Shown: positions 7,067 through 14,877, counted from the first letter of the stretch. The stretch is DNA of 26,005 nt from an uncultured Lachnospiraceae bacterium (GCA_902476645.1 CABSEG010000038.1:1-26005), one strand, 5' to 3'. The notes: generated from the sequence alone by a model not told the origin. Numbers and translations: made by a program.

Positions 7067-7474
7067 TTACTGGCCACAGCTCCCATGGCCACAGTCATGG
7101 TGTTCCCCGTGCTCCCCGCAATCGTGATCTTTCTCTCCGTGATGATGATCACAAGAGGCATCTGTGCGGTATTCCAGTCTGCCCTCTGCCAGAGCTTTGA
7201 CTGCCTCCTGCGCATTTCCGCTGACACCACCATACAAGGCGATACCTGCTTCCTCTAAGGCGTTTTTGGCGCCCATCCCGATTCCGCCACAGATCAAAGC
7301 TTCCACTCCATGCTCCTTCAAAAAACCGGCCAGAGCTCCATGACCGCTTCCATTTGTATCCACAACCTCTCCGCCTTCAGCTCTTCCGTTTTCTACCTCA
7401 TACATTTTAAACTGGCTGGTATGGCCAAAATGTTGGAAAACATCTCCATTTTCATAAGTTACTGCTACTTTCAT
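7067..7474 (-). CDS. NifX/NifB-like dinitrogenase cofactor family protein with His/Cys-rich tail
   Basis: This 135-residue cytosolic protein belongs to the dinitrogenase iron-molybdenum cofactor biosynthesis family. Visible features are MKVAVTYENGDVFQHFGHT at the start, ALICGGIGMGAKNALEEAGI in the middle and GGVSGNAQEAVKALAEGRL. The family binds iron-sulfur or FeMo precursors in nitrogen fixers, but stand-alone copies in anaerobes have no proven role. The last ~30 residues hold eight His and four Cys, a probable metal-binding extension. The start at 7474 is chosen over 7525 because GGAGGAAGGA lies just upstream and the family begins MKVAV. No nif genes are nearby. Confidence 0.85.
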   Translation of the reverse strand: MKVAVTYENGDVFQHFGHTSQFKMYEVENGRAEGGEVVDTNGSGHGALAGFLKEHGVEALICGGIGMGAKNALEEAGIALYGGVSGNAQEAVKALAEGRLEYRTDASCDHHHGEKDHDCGEHGEHHDCGHGSCGQ

Positions 7475-7513
7475 TTTCCTTCCTCCATTTTTCAAATTCA
7501 AATTTCTTATGTA

Positions 7514-7542
7514 AACATAGCACAAATCCTGTCTTAAAGCAA
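7514..7542 (-). promoter_or_regulatory. Promoter of the NifX-like gene
   Basis: On the minus strand TTGCTT (7542-7537) is followed after exactly 17 bp by TATGTT (7519-7514), with a TG one base before the -10. This is a reasonable housekeeping-sigma promoter about 40 bp upstream of the start at 7474. Confidence 0.55.
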
Positions 7543-7594
7543 GGGCCTACGTCCTTCTCCCCTTCTGCGTATGTCCCGATTTTTCAAAAAGGAA

Positions 7595-7623
7595 TTGACA
7601 AATCCCGGTTTCAGTGTAATACT
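7595..7623 (+). promoter_or_regulatory. Promoter of the nitroreductase gene
   Basis: TTGACA (7595-7600), a 17-bp spacer ending in TGT, and AATACT (7618-7623) form an extended -10 promoter. It would give a transcript starting about 35 bp before the start codon at 7664. Confidence 0.65.
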
Positions 7624-7663
7624 ACTGCAAAACACATCCATCGAAAGCAGAAAGGAGTTTATT

Positions 7664-8206
7664 ATGGACTTAGCAACCGGAATCAAAGATCGAAGAAGCA
7701 TCCGAAAATTTCAGGATCGGCCTGTAGACCGGAATCTGATCCGCGATATTGTAGATCTGGCCGCCTATGCGCCCTCGTGGAAAAACACACAGACCACAAG
7801 ATATCTGGTAGTAGAAGACAGGGAAAAAATTCAGGCTATCGCCGAAAAGGGTACCATGGGGTTTGCCTTTAACGCCCAGACTCTTTCAGGCGCCCCGGCA
7901 CTCGTGATCCTTACTACGGTAAAAGGACGCTGCGGCTATGAAAGAGACGGCAGCTTTTCCACACCCAAGGGAGACCGCTGGGAAATGTTTGATGCGGGAA
8001 TTGCTGCTCAAACCTTTTGTCTGGCTGCACACGAAAAAGGACTCGGCACCGTGATCATGGGAATTTTTGATGAGGAGGCCATCGGAAAACTCCTTCCTAT
8101 TCCGGAAGGTCAGCAAATCTCCGCCTTGATCCCCATCGGTTATCCGGCTGTTACGCCACCCAAACCTCCCAGAAAAACCTCGGAGGAACTTGTTTACTTT
8201 TTATAA
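7664..8206 (+). CDS. Nitroreductase family protein
   Basis: This 180-residue FMN-dependent oxidoreductase-like protein carries the usual N-terminal phosphate-binding stretch (GIKDRRSIRKFQDRPV) and AAYAPSWKNTQTTRYLVVED. A C-terminal segment (GLGTVIMGIFDEEAIGKLL followed by IPIGYPA) is also typical. The length fits the short nitroreductase group. The start at 7664 follows AAAGGAG by seven bases; an ATG at 7571 lies upstream of the promoter and is unlikely. These enzymes act as dimers in the cytoplasm and reduce nitroaromatics, quinones or flavins with NAD(P)H. The natural substrate cannot be read from sequence. It is a single-gene unit with its own promoter and terminator. Confidence 0.9.
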   Translation: MDLATGIKDRRSIRKFQDRPVDRNLIRDIVDLAAYAPSWKNTQTTRYLVVEDREKIQAIAEKGTMGFAFNAQTLSGAPALVILTTVKGRCGYERDGSFSTPKGDRWEMFDAGIAAQTFCLAAHEKGLGTVIMGIFDEEAIGKLLPIPEGQQISALIPIGYPAVTPPKPPRKTSEELVYFL

Positions 8207-8250
8207 AGAGAAGGTTCTTACACAAACCGAGACTCTTTCATCTCCATAAC

Positions 8251-8284
8251 AAAGGGGAAGGTAGAAAACGCACCTTCCCCTTTT
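8251..8284 (+). terminator. Terminator of the nitroreductase gene
   Basis: AAAGGGGAAGGT (8251-8262) pairs perfectly with ACCTTCCCCTTT (8272-8283) around a 9-nt loop, with a T-run at the 3' end. It lies 45 bp after the stop codon and before the promoter of the BlaI-type gene. Confidence 0.88.
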
Positions 8285-8343
8285 GTAAATGGTTTTCCAC
8301 TCCAAGTCTCATTTTATGGCCTGACTTTAAGATGCCTCTTTCA

Positions 8344-8372
8344 TTGACACATCAGGAAAGACCGGCTATAAT
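8344..8372 (+). promoter_or_regulatory. Consensus promoter of the blaI-blaR1 operon
   Basis: TTGACA (8344-8349), a 17-bp spacer and TATAAT (8367-8372) match the housekeeping sigma consensus at all twelve positions. Transcription should begin near 8379-8380, directly at the adjoining operator. Such a strong promoter is what a tightly repressed regulatory operon needs. Confidence 0.88.
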
Positions 8373-8380
8373 ATTTTTTA

Positions 8381-8392
8381 TTACAGTTGTAA
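8381..8392. promoter_or_regulatory. BlaI/MecI-type operator in front of blaI
   Basis: TTACAGTTGTAA is a palindrome with the TACA-N2-TGTA core described for BlaI/MecI operators. It begins eight bases after the -10 element, at the expected start of transcription, so a bound repressor would block initiation or clearance. It implies autorepression of the operon. Confidence 0.75.
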
Positions 8393-8413
8393 GAAAAGAG
8401 GAGGAAGTCTTCC

Positions 8414-8800
8414 ATGAGCCCTTTACCACAGATATCGGAAGCAGAATACGAAGTCATGAAGCTGGTATGGAAATATGCTCCCATCAGCACCAACGAAATC
8501 ACCGAAAGACTGGTACAGACCACCTCCTGGAGTCCCAAAACAATCCAGACCCTGATCAAACGCCTGGTGACAAAGGGAGCGCTCACATATCAGAAACAGG
8601 GCCGGGTTTTTGTCTATACTCCTTTGGTAAAGGAGCAGGAATATGTCCACCGGGAGAGTGATTCTTTTTTAAAGCGTTACTTCAACGGCAATATTACAGC
8701 CATGCTTTCCTCTTATATAGAAAGCGACCAATTAAGCGAGACGGAGATCGACGCTCTCCGCTCCCTGCTCTCAAAAAGGCACAAACAGGAAGGAGATTGA
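8414..8800 (+). CDS. blaI: BlaI/MecI-family transcriptional repressor
   Basis: This 128-residue repressor is the typical size of BlaI/MecI. The winged helix covers residues 1-75 (ISEAEYEVMKLVWKYAPIST, then WSPKTIQTLIKRLVTKGAL), and the rest forms the dimerisation helices. In the known systems BlaI dimers bind TACA/TGTA palindromes and are cleaved when the sensor protease is activated by a beta-lactam. An AGGAGGA site lies upstream. The stop is one base from the blaR1 start, so the two genes are co-translated. Operator-like boxes occur at its own promoter and at the promoter of the convergent PBP gene. Family assignment is firm; the exact regulon is inferred. Confidence 0.93.
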   Translation: MSPLPQISEAEYEVMKLVWKYAPISTNEITERLVQTTSWSPKTIQTLIKRLVTKGALTYQKQGRVFVYTPLVKEQEYVHRESDSFLKRYFNGNITAMLSSYIESDQLSETEIDALRSLLSKRHKQEGD

Positions 8801-8801
8801 G

Positions 8802-10604
8802 ATGTTTCTTTTTTCGTTCCTTCTCTGCAATTTAGGAATCTGTCTGGTCATTGGACTGATTTTAGCCATCCGGCGTATTTTTTATATTCCATTGTCCAGC
8901 CAGATGCGATATCGCCTCTGGTTTTTGTTGCTGGGACTTTTGGCTGTTCCCTTCCTGCCGTTTCAGATCCGTGGATGGGCCGGGTTTCTTTCCCGTTTGG
9001 CAACTATACAGCCTCCGTCTTTTTCTGAAATGGAGGTAATCTCTCAGGCAACAGCCCCACTGGCTGCGGAAAACACCGGGGAATGGCTGCGGGATTTTAG
9101 CGTCTCTGTAGATCGTCATACGGCTGGAATTTTTATGATTTTGCTTCTGGGCATCTGGCTTGGAGGCATTGTGATTTCCCTGTTTTATATGGTAAGATCC
9201 AGCATTTATCTGCACCGCATCCGACAATCTGCTCTTCCTCTGGAAAACCCAAAAATACGGGATCTTTATGACCAATGCCTAAGGGAAGCAAGGGTACGGA
9301 AATACATTCCGGTTTATAGTACTTCATTTTTACAATCCCCTGTGATTACAGGATGCCTCACTCCCCGCATTTATCTGCCTCTCTCTTTGATCTCGGAGGG
9401 AGATTGCAGGCAGCTTCGCTATATTTTGCTCCATGAACTACAGCATTATAAGCACCGGGACGCTGCGGCAAATGCTCTGGCTGCCCTTGCCGGCATGGTT
9501 TACTGGTTTCATCCGCTGGTTCGTTACGCCCTGAGAGAAATGAAAAATGATCGGGAAGTAGCCTGTGATACCGCCGTGCTTCATCTGTTAAAAGAGCAGG
9601 AATACACAGATTATGGAAACACGTTGCTTCACTTCGCGCAAAAAATCTCCCGTCATCCCGGGCCCTTTGCCGCGGGTATTGGTGGGAACAAAAAACAAAT
9701 GCAAAAGCGCATTATCAATATTATCTCCTACGAAAGTCCTACAAAAGGGAAAAGAATAAAAAGCGGGGTTATCTTTTGCATCACCGCACTTATACTCTCG
9801 ACCCTGGCCCCCCTGCTTTCTATCCGGGCAGCCAGGGAGGAGCGTGATCACTGGCAGAAGGAAGGCGCTTGTGTTTCCTACATCGAAGGGACGCCTGACT
9901 CCTTTAGAGGGGTACAGGGAAGCTTTGTCCTATATGACTTTTCCAGAGATGCCTGGCAAATTTACAATCCCAGGCGTGCTACCCTAAGGACATCGCCCAA
10001 CTCCACCTACAAAATTTACGCCGCCTTATTGGCCTTAGAATCAGACCTTATAACTCCTCAGGATTCTAAAATGGAGTGGAATCAAAAAACCTATCCCATC
10101 GAAGCCTGGAATGGGGATCAGGATCTGCACTCTGCCCTGCAAAACTCCGTAAATTGGTATTTCCAATCCTTAGATGCCAGGCTTGGAAAGAATGCGATCC
10201 GGCAGTTTATCCAAAAGATTGGCTATGGCAACCAAAATTTGTCGGGAGACCTTTCCTCCTACTGGATGGAATCTTCTCTAAAGATCTCTCCGATAGAGCA
10301 GGTAGAACTGTTAAGACGCCTGTATTTCAATGATTTTATATTTTCTGCGGAAAACATACAGGCCGTAAAGGATTCTCTTCTTCTTACTTCCACCTCTGCA
10401 GGGTCTCTTTTCGGAAAGACCGGCACCGGACAGATAAATGGCAAAAACGTAAATGGCTGGTTTATCGGCTGGGTGGAAGCCTCTGACGGAGCATATTTCT
10501 TTGCTGTTAACATTCAGGCTGATGACGGAGCAGACGGCACCAGAGCCTCCCAAATCGCCCTATCGATGCTATCCGATTTGCAAATCTGGTACGATCATGC
10601 ATAA
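8802..10604 (+). CDS. blaR1: BlaR1/MecR1-family beta-lactam sensor and M56 metalloprotease
   Basis: This 600-residue integral membrane protein has the full BlaR1/MecR1 layout. Transmembrane helices lie near 2-24, 36-52 and 108-128. An M56 metalloprotease domain follows with HELQH (H211, E212, H215) and a likely third ligand E252 (REVACD). A further helix lies near 325-345, then an extracellular penicillin-binding sensor domain (about 360-600). The sensor has STYK (S401, K404), an SVN motif (QNSVNWYF) and KTG (K539-G541), so acylation by beta-lactams should be possible. Acylation would activate the cytosolic protease and lead to loss of BlaI. It starts one base after the blaI stop, with GGAGAT just upstream. 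All key residues are intact, so the sensor looks functional. Confidence 0.92.
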   Translation: MFLFSFLLCNLGICLVIGLILAIRRIFYIPLSSQMRYRLWFLLLGLLAVPFLPFQIRGWAGFLSRLATIQPPSFSEMEVISQATAPLAAENTGEWLRDFSVSVDRHTAGIFMILLLGIWLGGIVISLFYMVRSSIYLHRIRQSALPLENPKIRDLYDQCLREARVRKYIPVYSTSFLQSPVITGCLTPRIYLPLSLISEGDCRQLRYILLHELQHYKHRDAAANALAALAGMVYWFHPLVRYALREMKNDREVACDTAVLHLLKEQEYTDYGNTLLHFAQKISRHPGPFAAGIGGNKKQMQKRIINIISYESPTKGKRIKSGVIFCITALILSTLAPLLSIRAAREERDHWQKEGACVSYIEGTPDSFRGVQGSFVLYDFSRDAWQIYNPRRATLRTSPNSTYKIYAALLALESDLITPQDSKMEWNQKTYPIEAWNGDQDLHSALQNSVNWYFQSLDARLGKNAIRQFIQKIGYGNQNLSGDLSSYWMESSLKISPIEQVELLRRLYFNDFIFSAENIQAVKDSLLLTSTSAGSLFGKTGTGQINGKNVNGWFIGWVEASDGAYFFAVNIQADDGADGTRASQIALSMLSDLQIWYDHA

Positions 10605-10615
10605 AAGCCTAAAAG

Positions 10616-10670
10616 AGGGAAGGTATGGCAATATCCTTACTACGAATGACCAGCCATACCTTCCCTTTTT
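10616..10670. terminator. Bidirectional terminator between blaR1 and the PBP gene
   Basis: AGGGAAGGTATGGC (10616-10629) pairs perfectly with 10653-10666, with a 23-nt loop. TTTTT follows on the plus strand and CTTTT on the minus strand. It lies 11 bases after the blaR1 stop and just beyond the stop of the convergent PBP gene, so one hairpin ends both transcripts. Confidence 0.88.
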
Positions 10671-10671
10671 C

Positions 10672-12837
10672 TTATTCTATACCGCGAAACCACTGATCCA
10701 ATACCTGCCTGTCCTTGTCTACCACATAGCCGCTTCCCCCCAGCTCCTTTACATCTTCTACCATGCTAAGCAGCAGTAACGGCTTCTGTGTCTCCGGATC
10801 CGGGGTAAATACGCCAAACCATCCAAGTTCTGTACCGTTTTGATCCTCTGTGGTCAGCTTTATCTCCGCAGTCCCCGTTTTTCCCGCAAGAGGCACATCT
10901 TCCCGATAGGCTCCGTGACCTGTTCCCTCAGGAGACTCCAGCACCTGCTCCATGTATTGTTCTATCAAAACAGCATCTTCCGGTGCATATGCCTTTTCCA
11001 TCCATACCTGGGCCTTTGCTTCCTCCCGGTACCGCAGATAGGGCTTTATCACGTCCCCTTCATTGGCAAAGCCAGTATACAAAGATGCCAGATGAATGGG
11101 ATTGACCAAGATCTGGCCCTGGCCATAGCCGCTGTCTGCCAACTGGATTTCCGATTCGATGTGCTCCCCATTGGAATACTGGGATTTTTCCACTGTAATC
11201 TCAAAAGGCAACTTTTCCTGAAATCCCAAATTCTGAAGCTCCGCCTCCAGGGTCTTTTGCCCAATCCTTAACGCAGCCTTGGCAAAATAGATATTGTCAG
11301 AATAGATTAGGGCATTCTGAAGAGTTGCGGGGTTGCTCTCATGAAGAGTGGTCACATAATAGTCTCCCCAGCTGCTGTCCTTTTGCCAGCGAAGTCCTTC
11401 ACTTCCGTAATCGTTCTGGGGATCAATCGCTCCCGCCTTTAATCCAATCGCGGCAATGATGGGCTTTAAAGAAGATCCGGGACACAGTTTCTGCCGAAAC
11501 CGATTATAGAAGGGCTGCCCCTCGTCTTCATTTAACGAATTCCAGAGAGCATCCGACATCCCCATCACAAAATCATTCCCATCATAAGTGGGCGTACTGA
11601 CCAAAGCCAGAACTTCTCCCGTATACGGTTGCATAGCCACGGAGCAGCTCTCGTCCTCTGCAAAGACATCGTAGATAGCCTGCTGTAATCTGGCGTCAAT
11701 GGTCAGCCGGATATCCTTTCCATCCTCCTTGATGGTACTGGCTAACAAGCTTTTAGTTTTCCCTGCTCCATCGACGATAACAATCTGACATCCGTCCTTT
11801 CCTTTTAGTTCTTTTTCATATAGACTTTCCATACCGCTTCGCCCGATCATGCTGGTCTGGCTATAACCCTCGCCTGCATGTTCCTCTAAATCCTCTGCGG
11901 TTACCTGCTGAATATACCCGATCAGATGGGAGGCTGCCTCTCCAAGGGGATATTGACGCACCATAACGTCGGTGATCATCACGCCCGGAATTTCTAAAAG
12001 AGCGGTATCTCTTTCCATCTTTTCTTTTGTTTCTTCTGAGAGTTCCTGTTCCATCTGTTCTAATTCTGTCAGCTTTTCCACCGTTTGAATGGGGACAAAA
12101 GAATCACTTTTTACCCAGGATGCTTCCAGTTTGCTCTGAATACTCTCTTCAGGGACCTTTAAAATCTCTGCCAGTTTCCGGATATCTTTCTGGGGGGACT
12201 CGCTCATCTGCCCCGGAACCAGCCCTACAGAAGAGGCGGTTCCCTCTCCGGCCAGCACCACTCCATTTCTATCCAATATCCTGCCCCGCTTGGCCTCATT
12301 GGTGGTCACCTGTACCTTATCATTGGAAGTTAAATCCGGGAAAATCATACAGTCCTCCCAGTGCAAACGATACGATCCCCTATTCTTTGGCTCCCGCTGG
12401 AAGGACGTCTGGTTCGAAAATGATAGCTGTCCGGCCACAGTATCCATTTTTACCTGGTAGGAAACTACAATTTCCCCTGATGTCTCCTCTTTTTCACCTT
12501 GTATGTTCAGCTGGAAATTCTCAGCTCCAATCCCCTCATAAATATTCTCATTTCTAGAAGTAAAGGTTTCCAGAAGGGTATTCGCTTTACAGGTCTCATC
12601 CAGCATCTCATACATGCCCTCATAGTTTCCATCTTCTATGTAAGCATAGTACTGCTTTAAAAGTTGACTGGGACTTTTACAGGCCCCGGTTTCGCCCTGT
12701 ATGTGATCCATCACAGGCTTAAGCTTTCCCCCGAATGTCAGCGCTCCTACCGCCACCAACACGACTGCGCAAATTGCAAGTATGGAAAGCAATCCTCTGG
12801 TCTTCTTTTTCTCTCTATCACTATGTCTTCTCGCCAT
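10672..12837 (-). CDS. MecA/PBP2a-like class B penicillin-binding protein
   Basis: This 721-residue membrane-anchored peptidoglycan transpeptidase has a cytoplasmic basic N-terminus and one membrane helix (about 17-36). An NTF2-like MecA_N domain follows (about 50-165: PSQLLKQYYAYIEDGNYEGM and onward). Next are a PBP dimerisation domain (about 180-370) and the transpeptidase domain. Catalytic motifs are intact: SSLK (S455, K458), SDN (S513-N515) and KTG (K653-G655). The start at 12837 is chosen over 12876 because AGAGGAAA precedes it. The MecA_N domain is the mark of PBP2a and related low-affinity enzymes. The gene is convergent with blaI-blaR1 and has a BlaI-type operator in its promoter. 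Low beta-lactam affinity is inferred, not shown. Confidence 0.9.
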   Translation of the reverse strand: MARRHSDREKKKTRGLLSILAICAVVLVAVGALTFGGKLKPVMDHIQGETGACKSPSQLLKQYYAYIEDGNYEGMYEMLDETCKANTLLETFTSRNENIYEGIGAENFQLNIQGEKEETSGEIVVSYQVKMDTVAGQLSFSNQTSFQREPKNRGSYRLHWEDCMIFPDLTSNDKVQVTTNEAKRGRILDRNGVVLAGEGTASSVGLVPGQMSESPQKDIRKLAEILKVPEESIQSKLEASWVKSDSFVPIQTVEKLTELEQMEQELSEETKEKMERDTALLEIPGVMITDVMVRQYPLGEAASHLIGYIQQVTAEDLEEHAGEGYSQTSMIGRSGMESLYEKELKGKDGCQIVIVDGAGKTKSLLASTIKEDGKDIRLTIDARLQQAIYDVFAEDESCSVAMQPYTGEVLALVSTPTYDGNDFVMGMSDALWNSLNEDEGQPFYNRFRQKLCPGSSLKPIIAAIGLKAGAIDPQNDYGSEGLRWQKDSSWGDYYVTTLHESNPATLQNALIYSDNIYFAKAALRIGQKTLEAELQNLGFQEKLPFEITVEKSQYSNGEHIESEIQLADSGYGQGQILVNPIHLASLYTGFANEGDVIKPYLRYREEAKAQVWMEKAYAPEDAVLIEQYMEQVLESPEGTGHGAYREDVPLAGKTGTAEIKLTTEDQNGTELGWFGVFTPDPETQKPLLLLSMVEDVKELGGSGYVVDKDRQVLDQWFRGIE

Positions 12838-12871
12838 ATAGTTTCCTCTCTGTTTCTTGAATGAATCCCCA

Positions 12872-12901
12872 TCCATACTTTGTACCTATGGGAAGTATGG
12901 A
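12872..12901 (-). promoter_or_regulatory. Hairpin in the 5' leader of the PBP gene
   Basis: TCCATACTT (12872-12880) and AAGTATGGA (12893-12901) form a perfect 9-bp stem with a 12-nt loop inside the ~80-nt leader between the promoter and the start codon. No U-tract follows, so it is not a terminator. It may stabilise the transcript or be a second protein site. Confidence 0.5.
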
Positions 12902-12917
12902 AATACATTTTCATGCA

Positions 12918-12953
12918 CTTGTTAATCTTACATCTGTAAGATTAACAAGTCAA
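12918..12953 (-). promoter_or_regulatory. PBP promoter overlapped by a 32-bp palindromic BlaI operator
   Basis: On the minus strand TTGACT (12953-12948), a 17-bp spacer and TAAGAT (12930-12925) form the promoter. Positions 12918-12932 and 12935-12949 are perfectly complementary 15-bp arms around a 2-base centre. The central box TTACATCTGTAA (12928-12939) matches the TTACA-N2-TGTAA box before blaI. The palindrome covers the whole spacer and -10, an ideal place for repression. Confidence 0.85.
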
Positions 12954-13006
12954 GTAAAAATTTTATCACAGCTTTCTCTCTTTCCTTCCATTTTAATCAA
13001 GCGCAG

Positions 13007-13936
13007 CTAAACATGTGTCCTATCTATCAGTGACTTCTGCATTCTCTGCGTCATGCGATCCTTTTCCCCCACCATACCGCAAAGCAGTGAAGCTTCAGGG
13101 TGATACAGCTGTATATTCTCCCTGACTTTTTTCTCACTGAAATTTGCATAACAGTACTTACAGCCATTGGGACAAGTATGGTAGGTACCCACATCTACGC
13201 TCTCCAGGCATCCACACGCCTTTCTCTGATTTCCATCCTTTTTTCCGAGAATGCTATAACCCGTGAGTTTCTCAATAAGCCTCCGGTCAATGCAGCTTCC
13301 ATGGCAAATTCCAAGACTTTGCAGCTCCACCTCCTCTGCGCAAGTTTCTATTATCATGCCATTTTCACCGGCTATGTGTGCCAGCGCGCCGGCCAGCCTC
13401 AACAACTCCTCCCCCTGTGGTCTTCTCATATTCAGATGCGCCGCATTTCTTTTGGTCTTCGCATAGAAATCCACAAAGCTGATGATTACCTTCTGCGTAC
13501 ATCCACAGAGCTGCTCTGCTATCTTCCCGAAGGCTCTGATATGATATTCTGTGGTATATCTCTCGTTCAGAAAGATGGGATCATACCTCCATATCACCCG
13601 CTCTTTTCCGATCTCCCCTGAAAGCCTCTGAAAAGTGGGAATCAGGACTTGGCCCTTATCCGGCAGATTTGGTTCCACATCCTTACCATAACAGGTAAGG
13701 GTAAATTGAAAATAGTATGCAAAATCCCGCAGCTGATTCAATCCAGCCATCATATTTCCCGGATTCTTTGTCCAAAACACTATACAGTCCACTACCTCCG
13801 GAGATAAGAGAAGCTTGCTGATCTGGTGGGGATTTATTGGATTTTTTACATACAAAAATCCTTCTTTTATCCGATTGTAAAACCACTGGGAATAATACCC
13901 CGGTATGTCTGTCCTTCGGCTGACGCTTAAAATCAT
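13007..13936 (-). CDS. DUF1848 family protein with C-terminal radical-SAM-like cysteine motif
   Basis: This 309-residue protein begins MILSVSRRTDIPGYYSQWFY and contains VDCIVFWTKNPGNMM, the recognisable DUF1848 pattern. Near the C-terminus the cluster CPNGCKYC (C255, C259, C262) has the CX3CX2C spacing that binds the iron-sulfur cluster in radical SAM enzymes. It is preceded by CGC and followed by YANF. The family is known for carrying this motif at the wrong end compared with normal radical SAM proteins. The start is well supported by GGAGGGA and by an ATGA overlap with the LysR gene upstream, so the two are translationally coupled. No substrate or reaction is established. It is unrelated to the adjacent PBP module as far as can be seen. 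Confidence 0.85.
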   Translation of the reverse strand: MILSVSRRTDIPGYYSQWFYNRIKEGFLYVKNPINPHQISKLLLSPEVVDCIVFWTKNPGNMMAGLNQLRDFAYYFQFTLTCYGKDVEPNLPDKGQVLIPTFQRLSGEIGKERVIWRYDPIFLNERYTTEYHIRAFGKIAEQLCGCTQKVIISFVDFYAKTKRNAAHLNMRRPQGEELLRLAGALAHIAGENGMIIETCAEEVELQSLGICHGSCIDRRLIEKLTGYSILGKKDGNQRKACGCLESVDVGTYHTCPNGCKYCYANFSEKKVRENIQLYHPEASLLCGMVGEKDRMTQRMQKSLIDRTHV

Positions 13937-14856
13937 CTGTGATCCCTCCCTCTCTTTGGCGCACTGTCATCCGAAAACGCCTTTTCCACACAGTGTTTCA
14001 TCACTGCCTCCATCTGGGGTGAAATCCATTTTTTACGGTGATGCAAAAGCTGTTTCCACACCTCAATCTCAAATTCTTCCACCTCCAGATAGCGAAGCCT
14101 TCCCTCCGCCACATCTTGCTCTGTCACATAATCCGGCAGAAAGGATATACCCAGATTTTGTGTCAGAAGAGAACAAATCAAAGTCGTATTTCCGATTTCC
14201 AAAACGGGTTTCATCTCCAGGGACAGCTCCGCCAATCTTTCGTCCATCATTCTGCGATAGCTCATTCCCTTCTCTGTCAATAGGAAAGGGTGCCGGATCA
14301 AATCGCAGATGGAAAACTTTTCGGACTGCCCGATGGGATAATCCGCTCCGGTCACAAAATGCACTCCCACCCGTTCTTCCCTCACAATCTCATATTCTGT
14401 ATGGTAAATGTGACTGTCCAGAGTCAAAATCATATCCGCCTCATTTTGATTAACCAGCCGCAGCAATTCCATCGTCCCCGCCGTATAAATTTTCAGAGAG
14501 ATCCTAGGGTATTGCTGATAAAAAGAGTTGAAATTCCGGCTAAAAAAGACGTCGCACAGGGATTCCGCCATAGCCATCCTCACATGGCCGCAGACTTCCT
14601 TCTCCTCCTGCATATTTTCCTGCAGCTCCTGGGTCAGCTTGGTCACCTGCTGGGCATACCGTAACACTTCACGGCCTTTTTCTGTAAGAGCAATGGTGTG
14701 GTTCACCCGTTCAAACAGCTGAGAGCGCAGCTCCGTCTCCAGCTGTTTCATCTGGAAAGAAACCGTGGATTGTGAAAACCCCAGGTGCTCTGCCGCTTTT
14801 GTAAAGCTGTTTAACTCTGCGGCATAAAGAAAGGTGGTCAGATTTTTAATATCCAT
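13933..14856 (-). CDS. LysR-family transcriptional regulator, divergent from the amino-acid symporter
   Basis: This 307-residue regulator has an N-terminal helix-turn-helix (FLYAAELNSFTKAAEHLGFS, then QSTVSFQMKQLE) and a substrate-binding domain from about 90 (GHVRMAMAESLCDVF) to the end. AAGGAG precedes the ATG at 14856. It is divergent from an AGCS-type symporter and is the first gene of a two-gene unit with the DUF1848 gene. Two short palindromes in the intergenic region are candidate binding sites. The likely targets are its own operon and the symporter. The effector is unknown, perhaps an amino acid given the neighbour. Confidence 0.88.
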   Translation of the reverse strand: MDIKNLTTFLYAAELNSFTKAAEHLGFSQSTVSFQMKQLETELRSQLFERVNHTIALTEKGREVLRYAQQVTKLTQELQENMQEEKEVCGHVRMAMAESLCDVFFSRNFNSFYQQYPRISLKIYTAGTMELLRLVNQNEADMILTLDSHIYHTEYEIVREERVGVHFVTGADYPIGQSEKFSICDLIRHPFLLTEKGMSYRRMMDERLAELSLEMKPVLEIGNTTLICSLLTQNLGISFLPDYVTEQDVAEGRLRYLEVEEFEIEVWKQLLHHRKKWISPQMEAVMKHCVEKAFSDDSAPKRGRDHR

Positions 14857-14877
14857 AATTCTGTGCTCCTTATTTTA

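Noticed and set aside
12027..12557. 176-codon plus-strand frame
   Set aside because: It is a shadow of the PBP coding sequence, with low-complexity Pro/Ser composition and no start signal.
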